Assembly: GCA_024803745.1 (NCBI GenBank)
Contig: JANJXV010000002.1
Location: 40,507,757 to 40,571,756 of the forward strand
Direction of reading: 5' to 3'
Length of the DNA stretch: 64,000 nucleotides
From: Megascapheus bottae
Lineage: Eukaryota > Chordata > Mammalia > Rodentia > Geomyidae
In this document: positions 45,096 to 56,048 of the stretch, in pieces
How positions within the stretch are numbered: position 1 is the first letter of the stretch
Layout of the letters: each line of letters begins with the position of its first letter
Notes under the pieces: generated by a model
The model's database searches: none
What the model was told of the DNA's origin: nothing
Seen by the model: only the letters and a program-made list of their open reading frames with translations
Translations under genes and position numbers: made by a program

Positions 45096-45572
45096 ACCTC
45101 ATCTGGGGAGATGAGGAGTTCATATTTTCTACTCTACTAATGATTAGCTTAAATTATTGGAAAGCAATTTCAGATACTGAACCAAAATTTGCTTCCTTAT
45201 TATTATTATTTTTATTTTTATCTCTTTACAAAACTGCTGGGTGGGTATTATACAGAAGGTCCACACTTTCTCATTCCTGAAAATCACTTGTAAATACTTG
45301 AATAAAAATCTCTAATATGATAGAAATGGATTCTAAAAGAGGTGCCTGAAGAAGGATCATAACATTTGGTTTGGCTGAATTGAGAGAAATCGCCATTATA
45401 ATCATGTGTGATAATAATAAAATAATACATTGAACACTTATTGTCACATTTTTATGTATTATTGCAAGATACTCTTGGTGATCGTGCGGTATGCTGTATT
45501 GGCCTTTGCTGTATTTGGAGCAACACAAATTCAGTAACAAAAAGAGTATAATCTGTTTACCAATTTAATTTT
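45096..45572. other. Single-copy stretch
   Basis: Contains a short (TTA)n patch at about 45198-45215; otherwise nothing recognised. Confidence 0.5.
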
Positions 45573-45818
45573 AAAAACTTTGCTATTTTGCGGGGCCGGC
45601 AGTTTGGCCTAGTGGTTAAAGTGCTTGCCTAGCATGCATGAAGACCCGGGTTTGATTCCTGGGTACCACATACATAGAAAAAAGCCAGAAGTGGTGCTGA
45701 GGCTCAAGTGGTAGAGCTCTAGCATTGAGAAAGTCCAAGGACATTGCTCAGGCCCTGAGTTCAAGCCCAGGACTGGCAAAAACAAAACAAAACAAAAAAA
45801 AAAAACTTTGCTATTTTG
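45573..45818 (+). mobile_element. Dimeric SINE (IDL-Geo-like), plus strand, perfect TSD
   Basis: Body 45591-45800 lies between two copies of aaaaactttgctattttg (45573-45590 and 45801-45818). The left half has the A-box text tttggcctagtggt and a B-box region gggtttgattcctgg with one change from the ideal ggttcgattcc. The right half has ggctcaagtggtagagctct (A-box-like) and gagttcaagcccagg (B-box-like), then an (AACAA)n-type tail. It is the only plus-strand full-length copy, so it is the easiest to read. Confidence 0.95.
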
Positions 45819-46389
45819 AACATGCTCTGCTAAATGATTCCATCATTATTCTCCATTTATGGCTTTTTCCCCCCAAAGAGTTCCTTATTGAGATTAAGTA
45901 TCTACATATATTTCACAATATTGTGGTGTGTTACAAACATATATGTCACAAACACATTTTAACTTTCACAATGATAACCATCATTAGTCTAATCTACAAA
46001 GTCTATAAATGAAAAATACTAAAACCTCAAGTTTTACATAAGAAAAGTGTTGAACTCTTTGACCCTTAACTTATATCTTCCAGAAGAGGTGATATGTGCA
46101 TTTATTTCCTTTTGCTTAGTTCCTTCTTTCTCTCATATTCCCTCCCTCCCATCACTGCCCTTGTGTTTGCTTAGTTCATTTTCATCAATATCTAGTGCAG
46201 CTGTTGGGACCAGATGCTGAACTTTTTCAGCCATTAAGATCCTAGTGTGTTTGGGGCCTTTGTGGTTATGACAATGCCCAGATGATGGAATCTCAAATTC
46301 CAGCCTCATTTCTCTCCCCTCTCTGGTGCAGATAGCAACCTTAGCCAATAATGAAGACCATAGTCTACTCAATGACTCCTTTTCTGGGT
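45819..46389. other. Single-copy stretch
   Basis: Nothing recognised. Confidence 0.5.
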
Positions 46390-46690
46390 TTTCAAGACAG
46401 ACAGAATGGAAATGGTCAATGCCAAGTTGACCGATGCTGTTGGAATCCTCTTGATGGTCATCGCTGCTTCTGTAGGAAATTCTAATTAGCTTGGTCTGTT
46501 TGTCTGGGCCATATTGTTGGTAGTGAAGGAGAAACGGGAGGAAAGCTTACTGTTCGAAGTAGATCTTACCCAGCGAGTACAAGGAAAGCTTCTACTGTGG
46601 TGGTGGAAATGAATTCATGTTTGCTTTCTGGAGCTGAGAGGTTTCAGCTATTGGCTCTATAATGAACTCATTTTTTTTCTTAAAGACAAC
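46390..46690. promoter_or_regulatory. Candidate conserved non-coding block (unproven)
   Basis: Repeat-free block with atcgctgcttctgtaggaaa, ttctaattagcttggtctgt and gggccatattgttggtagtg. TAATTAG and an SRF-like CCATATTGTTGG segment are visible. No computed conservation. Confidence 0.25.
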
Positions 46691-48261
46691 TATAAAATTA
46701 TGGATATATCCTATGTGAAAGAAAAAGGAAGGTCACTGATGTGACTGGCTCCCTAAAATTTTGTTCAAATCCCACTAATTCCTTCCTATGGCTGCTGCCT
46801 CCAGTCCTGCTTGGAGCCACCCAGCAGGCGGCTGTCCCCCAGTAAAGCCTTGAGTCCAAAACGGTCACTTGCCTCTCATCCATCCACTCTTACAATCCGT
46901 CCACTGAATGAAAAGCTTTTGTTGAAGACAGAGTTGAAATGGTGGTTAGCTCTGTAGGCCCTGTAGGAGTTGCTGCCCCACTTCGTGGTTTGCTTCTAAT
47001 ATGCTATGATATTTCAGCTCTTTGGACTCCTCAGGCTGTTAGACCATGTCTGTTCCTTTTGGGATAGGATGTTGGTGTGGAACCTGTTATTGGATAAATA
47101 ACTGGCCAGCTCCCTAGATGCTGGGAGATTTCTGGCTGTCTAGGAGATGTCACACTTACATTCAGGTTTTACACTTATTTCACTACCATGTTTCACCTTT
47201 AGAATGTTTCTAAAAATAACGCACCACTCTCAGAGCATCATATGAGGGAAAACTCGTACCTGCTGGATGTATCTCTCTATATTTTTTTGTGCACAGAAAC
47301 CCTCCACAAATCTTTGATAGAGTTATCATAGTTTATCACACTCTGTTTTCTTATAAATTTGGCACATCACTTCAAGTCTGTATATTATCTGTTGACCTAT
47401 TTACTATTAAAGAGCTCTGTTTGAATTCACTATCAGAAAATCTTTATGAGCAAATGGAAAGAGAGCGCCCCAAATTCGACCCTCAGTGTGTGTTGATCTT
47501 GGGCAGTTGTTGAGGTCAGAAAAGGCATCATATATCAAAGGTGCCAGAAATTCGAAGAACCTAGAAACACTTTGAAAATGAGCATGGAGTGTGGGGAGAA
47601 GGATTACTGACAAAGATGGAATTGCTTTAGAAATGTTTCTGCGCCGGTTTCTATGTGGGGAGCCTATAAAACCCATTGAACCAATTCCATTCAAAAGGCT
47701 GGGTCTGTAGAATTGCCTTGCGAACTCTCAATGTATAATACCAAAACCTTCTCTAAGGTCGAAGTAGATGAACGAAGGACTCATGTTGATACAAACCAGG
47801 ATTTCAGCTTTTTCTAGGAAAGAGAAAAAAAAAGATTTCCACAAATAACTTTCCTTTTAATTTATTGTCACTACTCTGTCTCCCCAGACGACTCTCATTC
47901 TCATCCCACGTAGGAAATCAGAAGATAATTTTAAATTAAATGATGATGGAGTAGAGCTTAAATCACTTTAAAATGAGAGAAAAGAAAAACATCCTATCTT
48001 GACAGTACTGGTGCAATGGTTGGAGGCTTGCCAGAGAAGCTCAGAAAGCTGTTGGCAAAGGCATTTTTTGGATACTTTGTGTGGTCTTAAAAGACCCCCA
48101 TATACCATCTTTCCTCAAATTATTAGATAATGTTTGAGGCCACAAAGAACCAGGAAGACAGTTCAGAAACTATGGGAAGAAGATTCAGATACACTTAGTG
48201 AGTTAAAATGCCCATGCTGAACCCTTATTTTTCAACTACTGTCTGGTTATGTAATCCCTTT
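46691..48261. other. Single-copy stretch, nothing recognised
   Basis: Short chance frames only (47407-47694 minus, 95 codons, is the longest). A TAAT-rich patch at 47915-47975 could belong to a conserved element but has no other support. Confidence 0.45.
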
Positions 48262-48422
48262 AACTACTTCTTTTTTTTTTTTTGCCAGTCCTGGGCTTGA
48301 ACTCAGGGCCTGAGCTCTGTCCTTGGGCTTTCTCAAGACTAGCGCTCTACCGCTTGAGCCACAGCACCACTTCCAGCCAGGTCTTCATGCATGCTATGTA
48401 AACATTCTGCCACTAGGCCAAA
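48262..48422 (-). mobile_element. Dimeric SINE with internal deletion
   Basis: T-run tail, right monomer and start of the left monomer are present, but ccacttccagcc jumps straight to aggtcttcatgcatgc. About 35-40 bases are missing, including the B box (ggaatcgaaccc on the plus strand) that other copies keep. Confidence 0.88.
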
Positions 48423-48566
48423 CATTTTTTCATAGATTTTGATAGGTTCTCTGGGAGAAATAAATTATATGTAGGGTACATACATACACAGAAAATATAC
48501 AATGCACGCAACATTTATATGTGTGTGTGTACATAATTTAAGGGCACAAAGGATTTTAGAGTTCTA
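48423..48566. other. Single-copy stretch
   Basis: Nothing recognised apart from a short TG-rich patch near 48520-48532. Confidence 0.5.
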
Positions 48567-48578
48567 AAATCTCTTATT

Positions 48579-48613
<35 letters not shown>

Positions 48614-48829
48614 TTGTCAGTCCTTGGCTTGAGCTCATGGCCTGAGCACTGTCCTTGAACTTTCTCAAGGCAAGAGCTCTACCACTTGACCCTCAGCACC
48701 ATTGTACCATTTCCGGCTATTTTTTTTCTACGTATGTGGTACCGAGGAATCGAACCTGGGTCTTTGTGCATGCTAGGCAAGCACTCTACCACTAGACCAA
48801 ACTCCTGGCCCCTAAAGTCTCTTATTTTA
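48567..48829 (-). mobile_element. Dimeric SINE with (ATTT)n tail
   Basis: Flanks aaatctcttatttta (left) and aaagtctcttatttta (right, 48814-48829) form a nearly perfect target site duplication. The tail is a run of about nine attt units (48577-48615). The body carries a small extra ttgtaccat piece near 48702 but keeps the B box (ggaatcgaacc). Confidence 0.92.
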
Positions 48830-50689
48830 GAGGTTTCATACTATCCCAGTGGAGAGAGTGTGGCAAAGCAGAGCAGCACACATTGTGGCAGCTGGGACAC
48901 ACAGAGATCCTGTCTACTGTCATGAGCATCCTCCTCCATTCCCCTTGCATTCGATACAGGACCCCAGCCTGTTGCATGGTGGTTCTATACATGTTCAGAG
49001 TGGGTTGTTTTGTTCTGCTACTGTCCTACCTGCCAATATTTTCTTGGAATACCCTCACAGACACTCCAAGAAGTATACTTTAACAACATCCTAGGCATCG
49101 TTTCATACAAACAACTTGACAATTGTGATTGACTGTCACAAGGCTAGATAGCCTTGCCAATGTGACCCTCAAATACCTCTCCACAAATTATACCTAATCT
49201 CCAAATAAAGCTAACCTCAAGGTAGGAAGTCTACATAGAATAATATTCTTTAACTTGAAGCCCTTGTAAAACCCAGTATTGGATTATATGCTTCAATGAC
49301 AAATGGCACAAAATGATGTAGTTCTAAATTATGTACTTCTGAGATCAAGTGGCACACAAACCTATTCTAAAACCAAAACCAAAACCAAAACAAAAGCATT
49401 TTCCAGGCTAGTAGGAACGGAGACATAGATAGCGAGGAGATCAAAACAAGAAGAATACCAACGAGGGCAAACATTAAATCTTATAAGCCCAGCCTAGATG
49501 GCCTCTCTTCTTGGTTTGTTCTACTCTCTGCTTGTGGCTTTTCTCAGTAGCTGTGCCTTCATGCTATCATAAACATCCCAGGTTCTACATTGCATTCATT
49601 ATCACAGTCTCATTCAGCATCCTCTTAGGTACTGTGTTCAGGGATCATAAATGAGTTACATATTATCAACCCCCTGTCTCACTCCTTTTCTTGAAATCTG
49701 CATGGAGCCTCTATGATGCCGCAGTTCCTTCTTGAGTAGTCCTACAAAGCCAGCATATGACTTCACTGCACATGTTAGGTGAAAAATGCTTTAGCTTCTG
49801 GTTGGCATCAATTAGAGATGAGTAATGAAGTGACTGTCTTAAACTTTGGTTTATCTCAGTGCATACTATCACAGATTTCTGAGGCAAATATGGGTCTTAT
49901 CTAATGGTATTCTACTTGAATCTGGAATTAAAAATTATCGCATCATTTATTTTTGTATTCCTGGGTATTTTTTGTTCACCTATGTAAACATAAATGGGTA
50001 TGCATTTGTTGCTACAGAGTTTGTCTCTTTTACAAATATTTTTGAGTTAAAAAGCAAACAAGAAAAACCCAGGATCATGTGGGCAATGTCAGGATTTGTG
50101 CTAGCTCTCATAGTAATGAGGCATTCTAGGACCATGGCTGTAGTAGCTTCGGAGTGTCTGGATGGCTGAGGGTAGGAAGGCAGCTCCCTAAGCGCCCTGC
50201 TCACTTGCCATGGCGGTCTGTCCAATTACTGAGATACCTTAAACCTCTTTTCTTGATTCTCTTGTCTTGATTCAAAGTATTTTGTTTCTTCTAATAACCT
50301 TAATGTCTTTTGTAGGCACATTTTCTTTATCTCGAACTTTACATTAACTTCTTTCCTGGTGAAGCTGCAAGCTTTTCAAATTTTTCTGTTACATTCCTGT
50401 CCCCCACACCCCCGTTTTACTATAAACCTGACTAGAAAATGCCAGCAAAACAATACCACAGCCTAAATACTGAGCTTCTTTAAAATTGTCTCTGCAAAGT
50501 TTATTAGTCCACCAACATTTACTTTAGTGTCTCCCCCAAAGTCTTAAGTGTTGGACAAAATTTAGACAAGATCTTTGCCTCAATGTGAAGAAGATATCTG
50601 ATTGTACACATCTGGACAAGGATATTTATTCATTTTACAGAGTGTCTGAAAAGAAATGAGGTGAAAGATATGTAGCAATGCTGTTACTA
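48830..50689. other. Single-copy stretch, nothing recognised
   Basis: About 1.9 kb. Frames at 49846-50169 (plus, 107 codons, start not ATG-supported by context) and 49980-50225 (minus) overlap; neither shows a domain. Confidence 0.45.
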
Positions 50690-50875
50690 AGGGATTAACA
50701 AACTGTATCCAGTACTAGAAAGTAGATATTTTAAATTTTAGAGTGTTATCTCTTTTTGTTGGCCATAAAAGCAGCCAATATATAAACAAATGACAATGGT
50801 TATGCTTTAATAAAACTTTATTTGAAAAGAGTAATGGAAAAATTTGACTTGTGGTCTTTGCAAATTCCCTCACTC
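50690..50875. mobile_element. hAT-Charlie-type relic
   Basis: Text attaacaaactgtatccagt, agtagatattttaaatttta, aaaagcagccaatatataaa and taataaaactttatttgaaa follows the order of a short Charlie-class element (agtaaatattttaggctttg ... aagcagccatagacaatatg ... aataaaactttatttac). Family class is from memory; subfamily not assigned. Confidence 0.6.
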
Positions 50876-50949
50876 AACGTATATTTCTTCATTTTTATAA
50901 TTCTGAGTTTCTCTGAGATTTGTTTTTCATATGCGTAGTAGAGAAGTAG

Positions 50950-51035
50950 TAACAGCAAAAGTTTGTTTATTGAGCGTCTACTATATCCTCAAGAACTCTG
51001 TTAAGTACAATGAAACAACAAAGTAAATATGACCT
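50950..51035 (+). mobile_element. MIR fragment
   Basis: Text ttgtttattgagcgtctact then atatcctcaagaactctgtt matches the MIR 5' core (ttattgagcgcttactatgtgcc). Confidence 0.65.
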
Positions 51036-51319
51036 GGTTTTAAAGGTCTTAAAGGGTAACAGCAGTGGCTAACATGTTTATTTGATTTTTTAACTATAAA
51101 TTATTTAATGCTATTTATTTTATATAAATAATATGAGTGTGGAGCAAAGTTTTGTATTTCAGTGAGAGTTCCAACTATGATGGAGTAATGGTTATTTGAC
51201 ATCCTGTTTTACTGTGAAGAACTGTCAAACTGGGCAAAATGTAAAAGAAACTGTTTCCAGACATTGGACAACAGCACAGGGCTGTGATGTGGGATAAGGA
51301 AAGACCATATTTAACTTTG

Positions 51320-52760
51320 GCTTTCTGCCTAGGATCATTATCCATATATATAAATCTAACTTAAAATGGATTAAACACTTAAACATAAGCTACTAGAAAA
51401 AACCATAGGGAGGAACCTTAACATTAGTCTGGACAATATTTTTTAATAGGTGAATAAAAGCACAAGAAGAAAATATTTTATACATATGTACATACATGTA
51501 TATTATATGCATATATGTGTATCTATCTATTCATATGTGTATCTACACAAGCATCGATGTGTGTGTGATTATTTCAAACAACATTTTAGCAAAACAAAGG
51601 AAAAGACTAAAGTGAACCCAACCTAGGGAATGAATGAAAATAGTATTTGAAAGCTATATATTTGATAAATGCTTGATATACAGAATGCATATACACATGC
51701 ACATACACATACACTAATAATAAAAGTTTTATGTTTTAGTATTTTTGTAAATGTGAGGTACAGAGGGATTATATTTACATAGATCAAATAATGAGGACAT
51801 TTCTTTTTAGACAATATCACTCCTTCTCTCACACGCTCCCTGTTTTCCCCTCCCTTCCCCACCAACAAATCGTATCATTCATTTTCAAAATAGTGCTTAG
51901 TGAGTACCACTGCTGCATGTATTCACCCCTTCTCACACTATTTCTATGCACACACACTTTAGAATCCATTTTCAGTTGATTTGTGTAAACAATGAGTTAG
52001 GGTCTAGTTTAATTCTCTTGTATATAAATTTAGTAGGATTTACTGAAAATGACTGCTGGTCCACCAGTGTCTGTTTTCTTTATCTATTCAACACATTTCT
52101 AAGACATAGAAATTCCATGTAATCTATCCCTAAGTAACTCTTGACAATAACATACAAATTTAGCAAAGACTCAGAATCTAGTGTGAACATGCAAACATCA
52201 ATTTTATTTCTATGTGATGGTAGCACAAAACTGGGAAATAAATCTGGAAAAATAGGTTGTTTATAACAACTAACCCTTAGATAATCAGAAGTAAACTTAA
52301 AGGTATGTAAGAACTCCTCACTTAAAATTAATATATACCATATTTAAGATTAATTATGCTGAACTAGCAACTTTCACGTATTTCTCACTAGATTTTTTTC
52401 AATGCAACCTATATACCAATAGGCTTTGTTTTTCTTCTAAAACCATTTGGACAGGGACATAATAGTCTTGAAGAAGAGAAACAATATTCTCAAAATGTTA
52501 ACCAAGATGGCAAAAATATGTCTTAATAAGAGACCTACTAAGGTCAATAAAACAAAATATAGTGCTTAGAACAATATAGATGTGGCTGATGTGATTTTAA
52601 AAAAAAACTGAATGACTGTTTCTTTTCAAAACTATTTGAAAAAAAACTGGTGATAGTAAGTGATGATGGAAATGTAAGGGAAGTGAATTTGTTCAAAGTG
52701 TACTATATGCATCAATGGGATTATAATGAAACCCCTCTTTGAACTAATTTAAAACTAAAT
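51320..52760. mobile_element. Old L1 mosaic, rearranged
   Basis: Plus-strand ORF2-like text at 51330-51475 (atggattaaacacttaaaca, actagaaaaaaccataggga) and 51585-51690; an AT-rich patch between them (51476-51570); an inverted younger stub (51725-51870); an inverted segment at about 51960-52100 (ttctcttgtatataaattta, then a gtccaccagtgtctg patch); and plus-strand text again at 52140-52600 (cataaaattttatttctatg-like, ataacaactaacccttagat). It ends in a 3' UTR-like tail near 52760. Frames are completely lost. Confidence 0.6.
51725..51870 (-). mobile_element. L1 3'-end stub in old L1
   Basis: Text gtaaatgtgaggtacagagg, gattatatttacatagatca then ctgttttcccctcccttccc is the reverse complement of the older L1 end, stopping at the purine tract. 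Confidence 0.65.
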
Positions 52761-52764
52761 ATAA

Positions 52765-52885
52765 GGAAGTGGCTTGTGGCTCAAGTGGTAGAGTGCTATG
52801 GCCAAGCTGAAGAGCTCAGGGACAGTGCCCAGATCCAGAGTTAAACTCCAGGACTGATCAAACAAAACGAAACAAAATGAAACAA
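52765..52885 (+). mobile_element. SINE right monomer only
   Basis: Starts ggaagtggcttgtggctcaa and runs gtggtagagtgctatggcca, agagctcagggacagtgccc, agagttaaactccaggactg, then an (AAACA)n tail. The 7SL-like head is absent, so it is a 5'-truncated copy or a separate monomer. Confidence 0.75.
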
Positions 52886-53111
52886 CTAACTTTAATAAGG
52901 AAATGATGCAGAATCACTGGATATTCACAGTGGAAAAGAAAAAACCTTAATTCAAAAACCTAAAGCCCTTTACGCATCACTCAAACTATTTCATCATGGA
53001 TCTTGCCTCTAATATAAAATCTAGAAATATAAAATTTCTAGAATACTCCCACAAAATACTATCTTTTTATCCTGAATAATTAAAAGGCTCTAGAAACCCC
53101 TGATCATAACA

Positions 53112-53112
<1 letters not shown>
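52886..53112. other. Single-copy stretch
   Basis: Nothing recognised. Confidence 0.5.
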
Positions 53113-53153
<41 letters not shown>

Positions 53154-53171
53154 GTGTGTGTGTGTGTGTGT
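53113..53171. repeat. (TA)n(TG)n compound microsatellite
   Basis: About 18 TA units followed by about 10 TG units. Strict pyrimidine-purine alternation across most of it. Confidence 0.97.
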
Positions 53172-53507
53172 AAGATTTCTCTACTAATTGAAATTTCAAG
53201 GTAGGTAGAAGTTACTTAGCTCCATTTCAGTTTCTGTGCCTCTTTCTGTGGTAGAAACTCCTCAGTTTGTAAAGAGTGCTTTGAAAAAAATGTGAGAGTG
53301 AGTACGGAGAAGACTCTTGAGATTACCTATTATATTATACAGTCTCTCATTATTCATGAAATATTGGAATTTCAGGTATTGATAAGCCATGAGGACTTGA
53401 GTTTCTGTGTATTCCTCTTTCTTTTAGCTATATTCAGCAAAAGGAATCCTAGTTTGTATCTTAGCACCTTCAAGAAGTAGTCACTACTTCTCTGTTTTTA
53501 TTTTCTA
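53172..53507. other. Single-copy stretch
   Basis: Nothing recognised; the 62-codon frame at 53292-53480 looks like chance. Confidence 0.5.
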
Positions 53508-53527
53508 TAATAGTCATTTTTATTATA

Positions 53528-53785
53528 TAATAGTCATTTTTTGTTGTTGTTGTTGAGTCTTGAACTTTGGGCCTTGGCATTGTCCCTAAACACTGCAGCT
53601 CAAGGGTACCACCCTACCCCTTGAGCCACAGCACCACTTCCAGTTTCCTGGTGGTTGATTGAAGATAAGAGTGTCAAGGACTTTAGAGTCAGGGCTGGCT
53701 TTGAACCACGATCTTCAGATCCCAGCCTTCTGAGTAGCTAAGATTACAGGCGTGAGCCACTGCACTTGGCTCTAATAGTCATTTT
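53528..53785 (-). mobile_element. 7SL/tRNA-like dimeric SINE with TSD
   Basis: Flanked by taatagtcatttt at 53528-53540 and 53773-53785. Body: (GTT)n tail, right monomer (cttgagccacagcaccactt on the plus strand), linker ggttgattgaagataagagt and 7SL-like head. A third copy of the same 13 bases lies at 53508-53520, outside the insertion. Confidence 0.9.
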
Positions 53786-54641
53786 CTTTTTTGATTGATC
53801 ATTTCTTTTAAAGTAAGGACTGTCTCATTTATTTTTTAAAAAATCTACCCTTCCTAAAGTTATCATGAAGTAAGAGTACATGTTCAATGGATAGATTCTG
53901 AAAGGAGGAAAGTTGCTTCCACTGGGATTTTATCATTAGTTTCTTGGAGACATAAGGATTTGTTATTAGAAAGAATAATAAGAAGAAACAGTAGTAACAA
54001 AATGGATTTTAAAGACCCTTTTCTCCCAAGGGGAAAGAGAGAAATAATACAGGCCCCATATGACTATGGCAAGACCCTCCATTAAATCTGACATTTAAAG
54101 ATGAGCTTAGAAGGATATGAGAGAAGGGGGAGAGGGAAATCAGATACTCAAGCTTTGTGAACTCAAAGGAGGAAGCGGAACAGACAGATCAAAGAATCCA
54201 CACTCCATTAAGGAGAACGAGTGGGAAGTAAAGGGACTCAGGGATTCCTGGCAGATACAGACACATTTTGATTTAACTGTAGAAACCGAGGAAGGTCACA
54301 CAAACAGAGGGAGGCTGCGTGAAAACTGTCTGCTGTGACTCAGGAGGAAAACTGGGATTGACGTTCAGTTTGATCTCACTCTCCATTCAGTGCTCTGCCC
54401 TCTTGATATGTACCTCTTGATATTTATCCATAAACTTGATAACCAACTTGACTTTCTAAGGCCCTGTGCTTGCCCTGATAGAGGCATGCTATGACAACTT
54501 GTCAACCATACATTTTCTAGCGTCTATTATGGCCCTTCAGACACTTTAACCCTGACCTTGAAATGGCTTCTGCTTTACTCTTCTCTGAACTTTATTTAGA
54601 ACATGGCATATGTTCTGATATTGTCTCCACCTATGAGGATT
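53786..54641. other. Single-copy stretch, nothing recognised
   Basis: Short chance frames; no repeat family recognised. Confidence 0.5.
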
Positions 54642-54651
54642 AGTCTGAGAT

Positions 54652-54686
<35 letters not shown>

Positions 54687-54878
54687 TTGCCCGTCCTGGA
54701 GCTTGAACTCAGGGCCTGGGCACTGTCCTTGGACATTTTCTGTTCAAGGCTAGCACTCTGCCACTTGAGTCACAGCATCATTTCCAGTTTTTTCTGTGGT
54801 TCCGGGGACTCAAACCCAGGGCTTTGTGCATGCTAGGCAAGCACTCTACCACTAAGCTCCTGGCCCTCAGATGTATTT
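54642..54878 (-). mobile_element. Dimeric SINE variant with (TTA)n tail
   Basis: Flanks gagatgtatta and cagatgtattt suggest a target site duplication. The tail is eleven or so tta units (54654-54686). The body differs from other copies: it has a short linker (ccagttttttctgtggttcc) and ends aagctcctggccc instead of aggccaaactcccggcccc, so it is a distinct, probably older subfamily. Confidence 0.85.
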
Positions 54879-55129
54879 TTTTAAGTAAACAAAAATGAAT
54901 GCAGGAAAGTAAAATAATTGTTACATGACAAGACAAAGTATGTAACTATCTTCTTTGAATATTACTCAGCATTAAAGTTTAAGAACCCTTCCTCAATAGT
55001 GTGGCCAATGAAGCATGAACTGAGGTTGAAAATGGATACTGGCTGTAATCAGCTGACCTCAAAACAAGAGAATTCAGCTAAGCTCAAAATAATCACAAAG
55101 ATCCTTACAAAAGAGAAAGGAAATTGAGT
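54879..55129. other. Single-copy stretch, possible L1 scrap
   Basis: A gaatattactcagcattaaa patch at 54957-54976 matches a common L1 ORF2 end motif (gaatattactcagccataaa). The rest does not clearly follow L1. Confidence 0.35.
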
Positions 55130-55336
55130 GGCTGTGGCTCATGACTGTAATTCGAGCAGCTCAGGAGGCTGAGATCTGAGGACTGTGGTTCAAAGCCATC
55201 CCAGGAAGAAAGACTATGAGACTCAATCACTGGAAAAAAAAAAGCTACAATGGCTCAAATGGAAGCATGCCATCCTTGAGTAAAAGAGTTCAAGGACAGT
55301 AACCAAGCCTTAAGTTCACATTCCAGGATGAACAGA
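55130..55336 (+). mobile_element. 7SL/tRNA-like dimeric SINE
   Basis: Head ggctgtggctcatgactgta, gctcaggaggctgagatctg and aggactgtggttcaaagcca, A-run linker (55230-55240), then the right monomer with gttcaaggacagtaaccaag and ttcacattccaggatgaaca. Its tail grades into the purine tract. Confidence 0.85.
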
Positions 55337-55623
55337 AAGAAAGGGAAAAAAAAGAAAAGAAGAGAGAGGGAGGGAGGGAGAGAATAAAGGAAAGAAAAGA
55401 AGAAAGAGAAAGAAAGAAGGAAGAGAAAGAGAAGAAAGGGGAGAGGAGGGGAGAAGAGGGGAGGGAAGGAGAGGCGAGGGGAAGGGAAGGAAGGAAGGGA
55501 AAGGATGGGAAAAGAAGGAAAGGGAAGGGAAGGGGAGGGAAGAGGAGGGGAGGGGAAGGGAGGAGAAGGGAAGGAAAGAAAGGGAAGGGATAGGAAAGAA
55601 AGGGAAGGGAAAGGGAGGGGGGT
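55337..55623. repeat. Long purine tract (AAGG/GGGA)n
   Basis: About 285 bases of A and G with only a handful of pyrimidines (for example near 55383, 55473, 55505 and 55590). It begins as the tail of the preceding SINE. The long proline/serine-rich or glycine-rich frames on either strand are artefacts. Confidence 0.97.
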
Positions 55624-55699
55624 AGATTACAAAAAAAAATCCCCCAAACGCCCTCAATTCACTGAGGTCATGTGTGGGTCTAAGAAAGGATAAGAAAAA
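55624..55699. other. Spacer between purine and pyrimidine tracts
   Basis: Mixed sequence of about 75 bases separating the two tracts. Confidence 0.6.
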
Positions 55700-55814
55700 G
55701 ATTCTTTTTTCAGCTCTTCACTCTCTCCTTCCTTTTCCTTCTCACCCCCTTTCTCTTCCCTTCCTCTTCCTTCTCTGTCTTCTTTCTCTCTCTCTTTCCT
55801 CTCTCCCTCTCAAG

Positions 55815-55876
<62 letters not shown>
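55700..55876. repeat. Pyrimidine tract with (CT)n
   Basis: CT-rich from 55706, becoming a near-pure (CT)n run at about 55818-55875. It lies at the tail side of the minus-strand SINE that follows. Confidence 0.96.
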
Positions 55877-55878
<2 letters not shown>

Positions 55879-56048
55879 ACTTGGATATTGACATACTGCC
55901 ACTCTACTTAAGCCACAGCTCTACTTGTAGCCTTTTGTTGTTGTTAGTGATTGAGTCTCACAGCCTTTTCTGCCTGTGATGGCTTTGAACCACAATCCTC
56001 AGATCTCAGCCTCCCAAGGAATGACAGGCATGAGACACAGGCACCCAA
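55877..56048 (-). mobile_element. 7SL/tRNA-like dimeric SINE
   Basis: Plus-strand text acttaagccacagctctact, gttgttgttagtgattgagt, ggctttgaaccacaatcctc and agatctcagcctcccaagga is the reverse complement of the linker and 7SL-like head. Confidence 0.8.

Noticed and set aside
45591..45670. tRNA-like sequence with A and B boxes
   Set aside because: It is the head of a SINE: it lacks a foldable acceptor stem and anticodon arm and is repeated with target duplications.
55316..55693. A 113-codon proline/serine/phenylalanine-rich frame and its opposite
   Set aside because: They are translations of the purine tract at a SINE tail.
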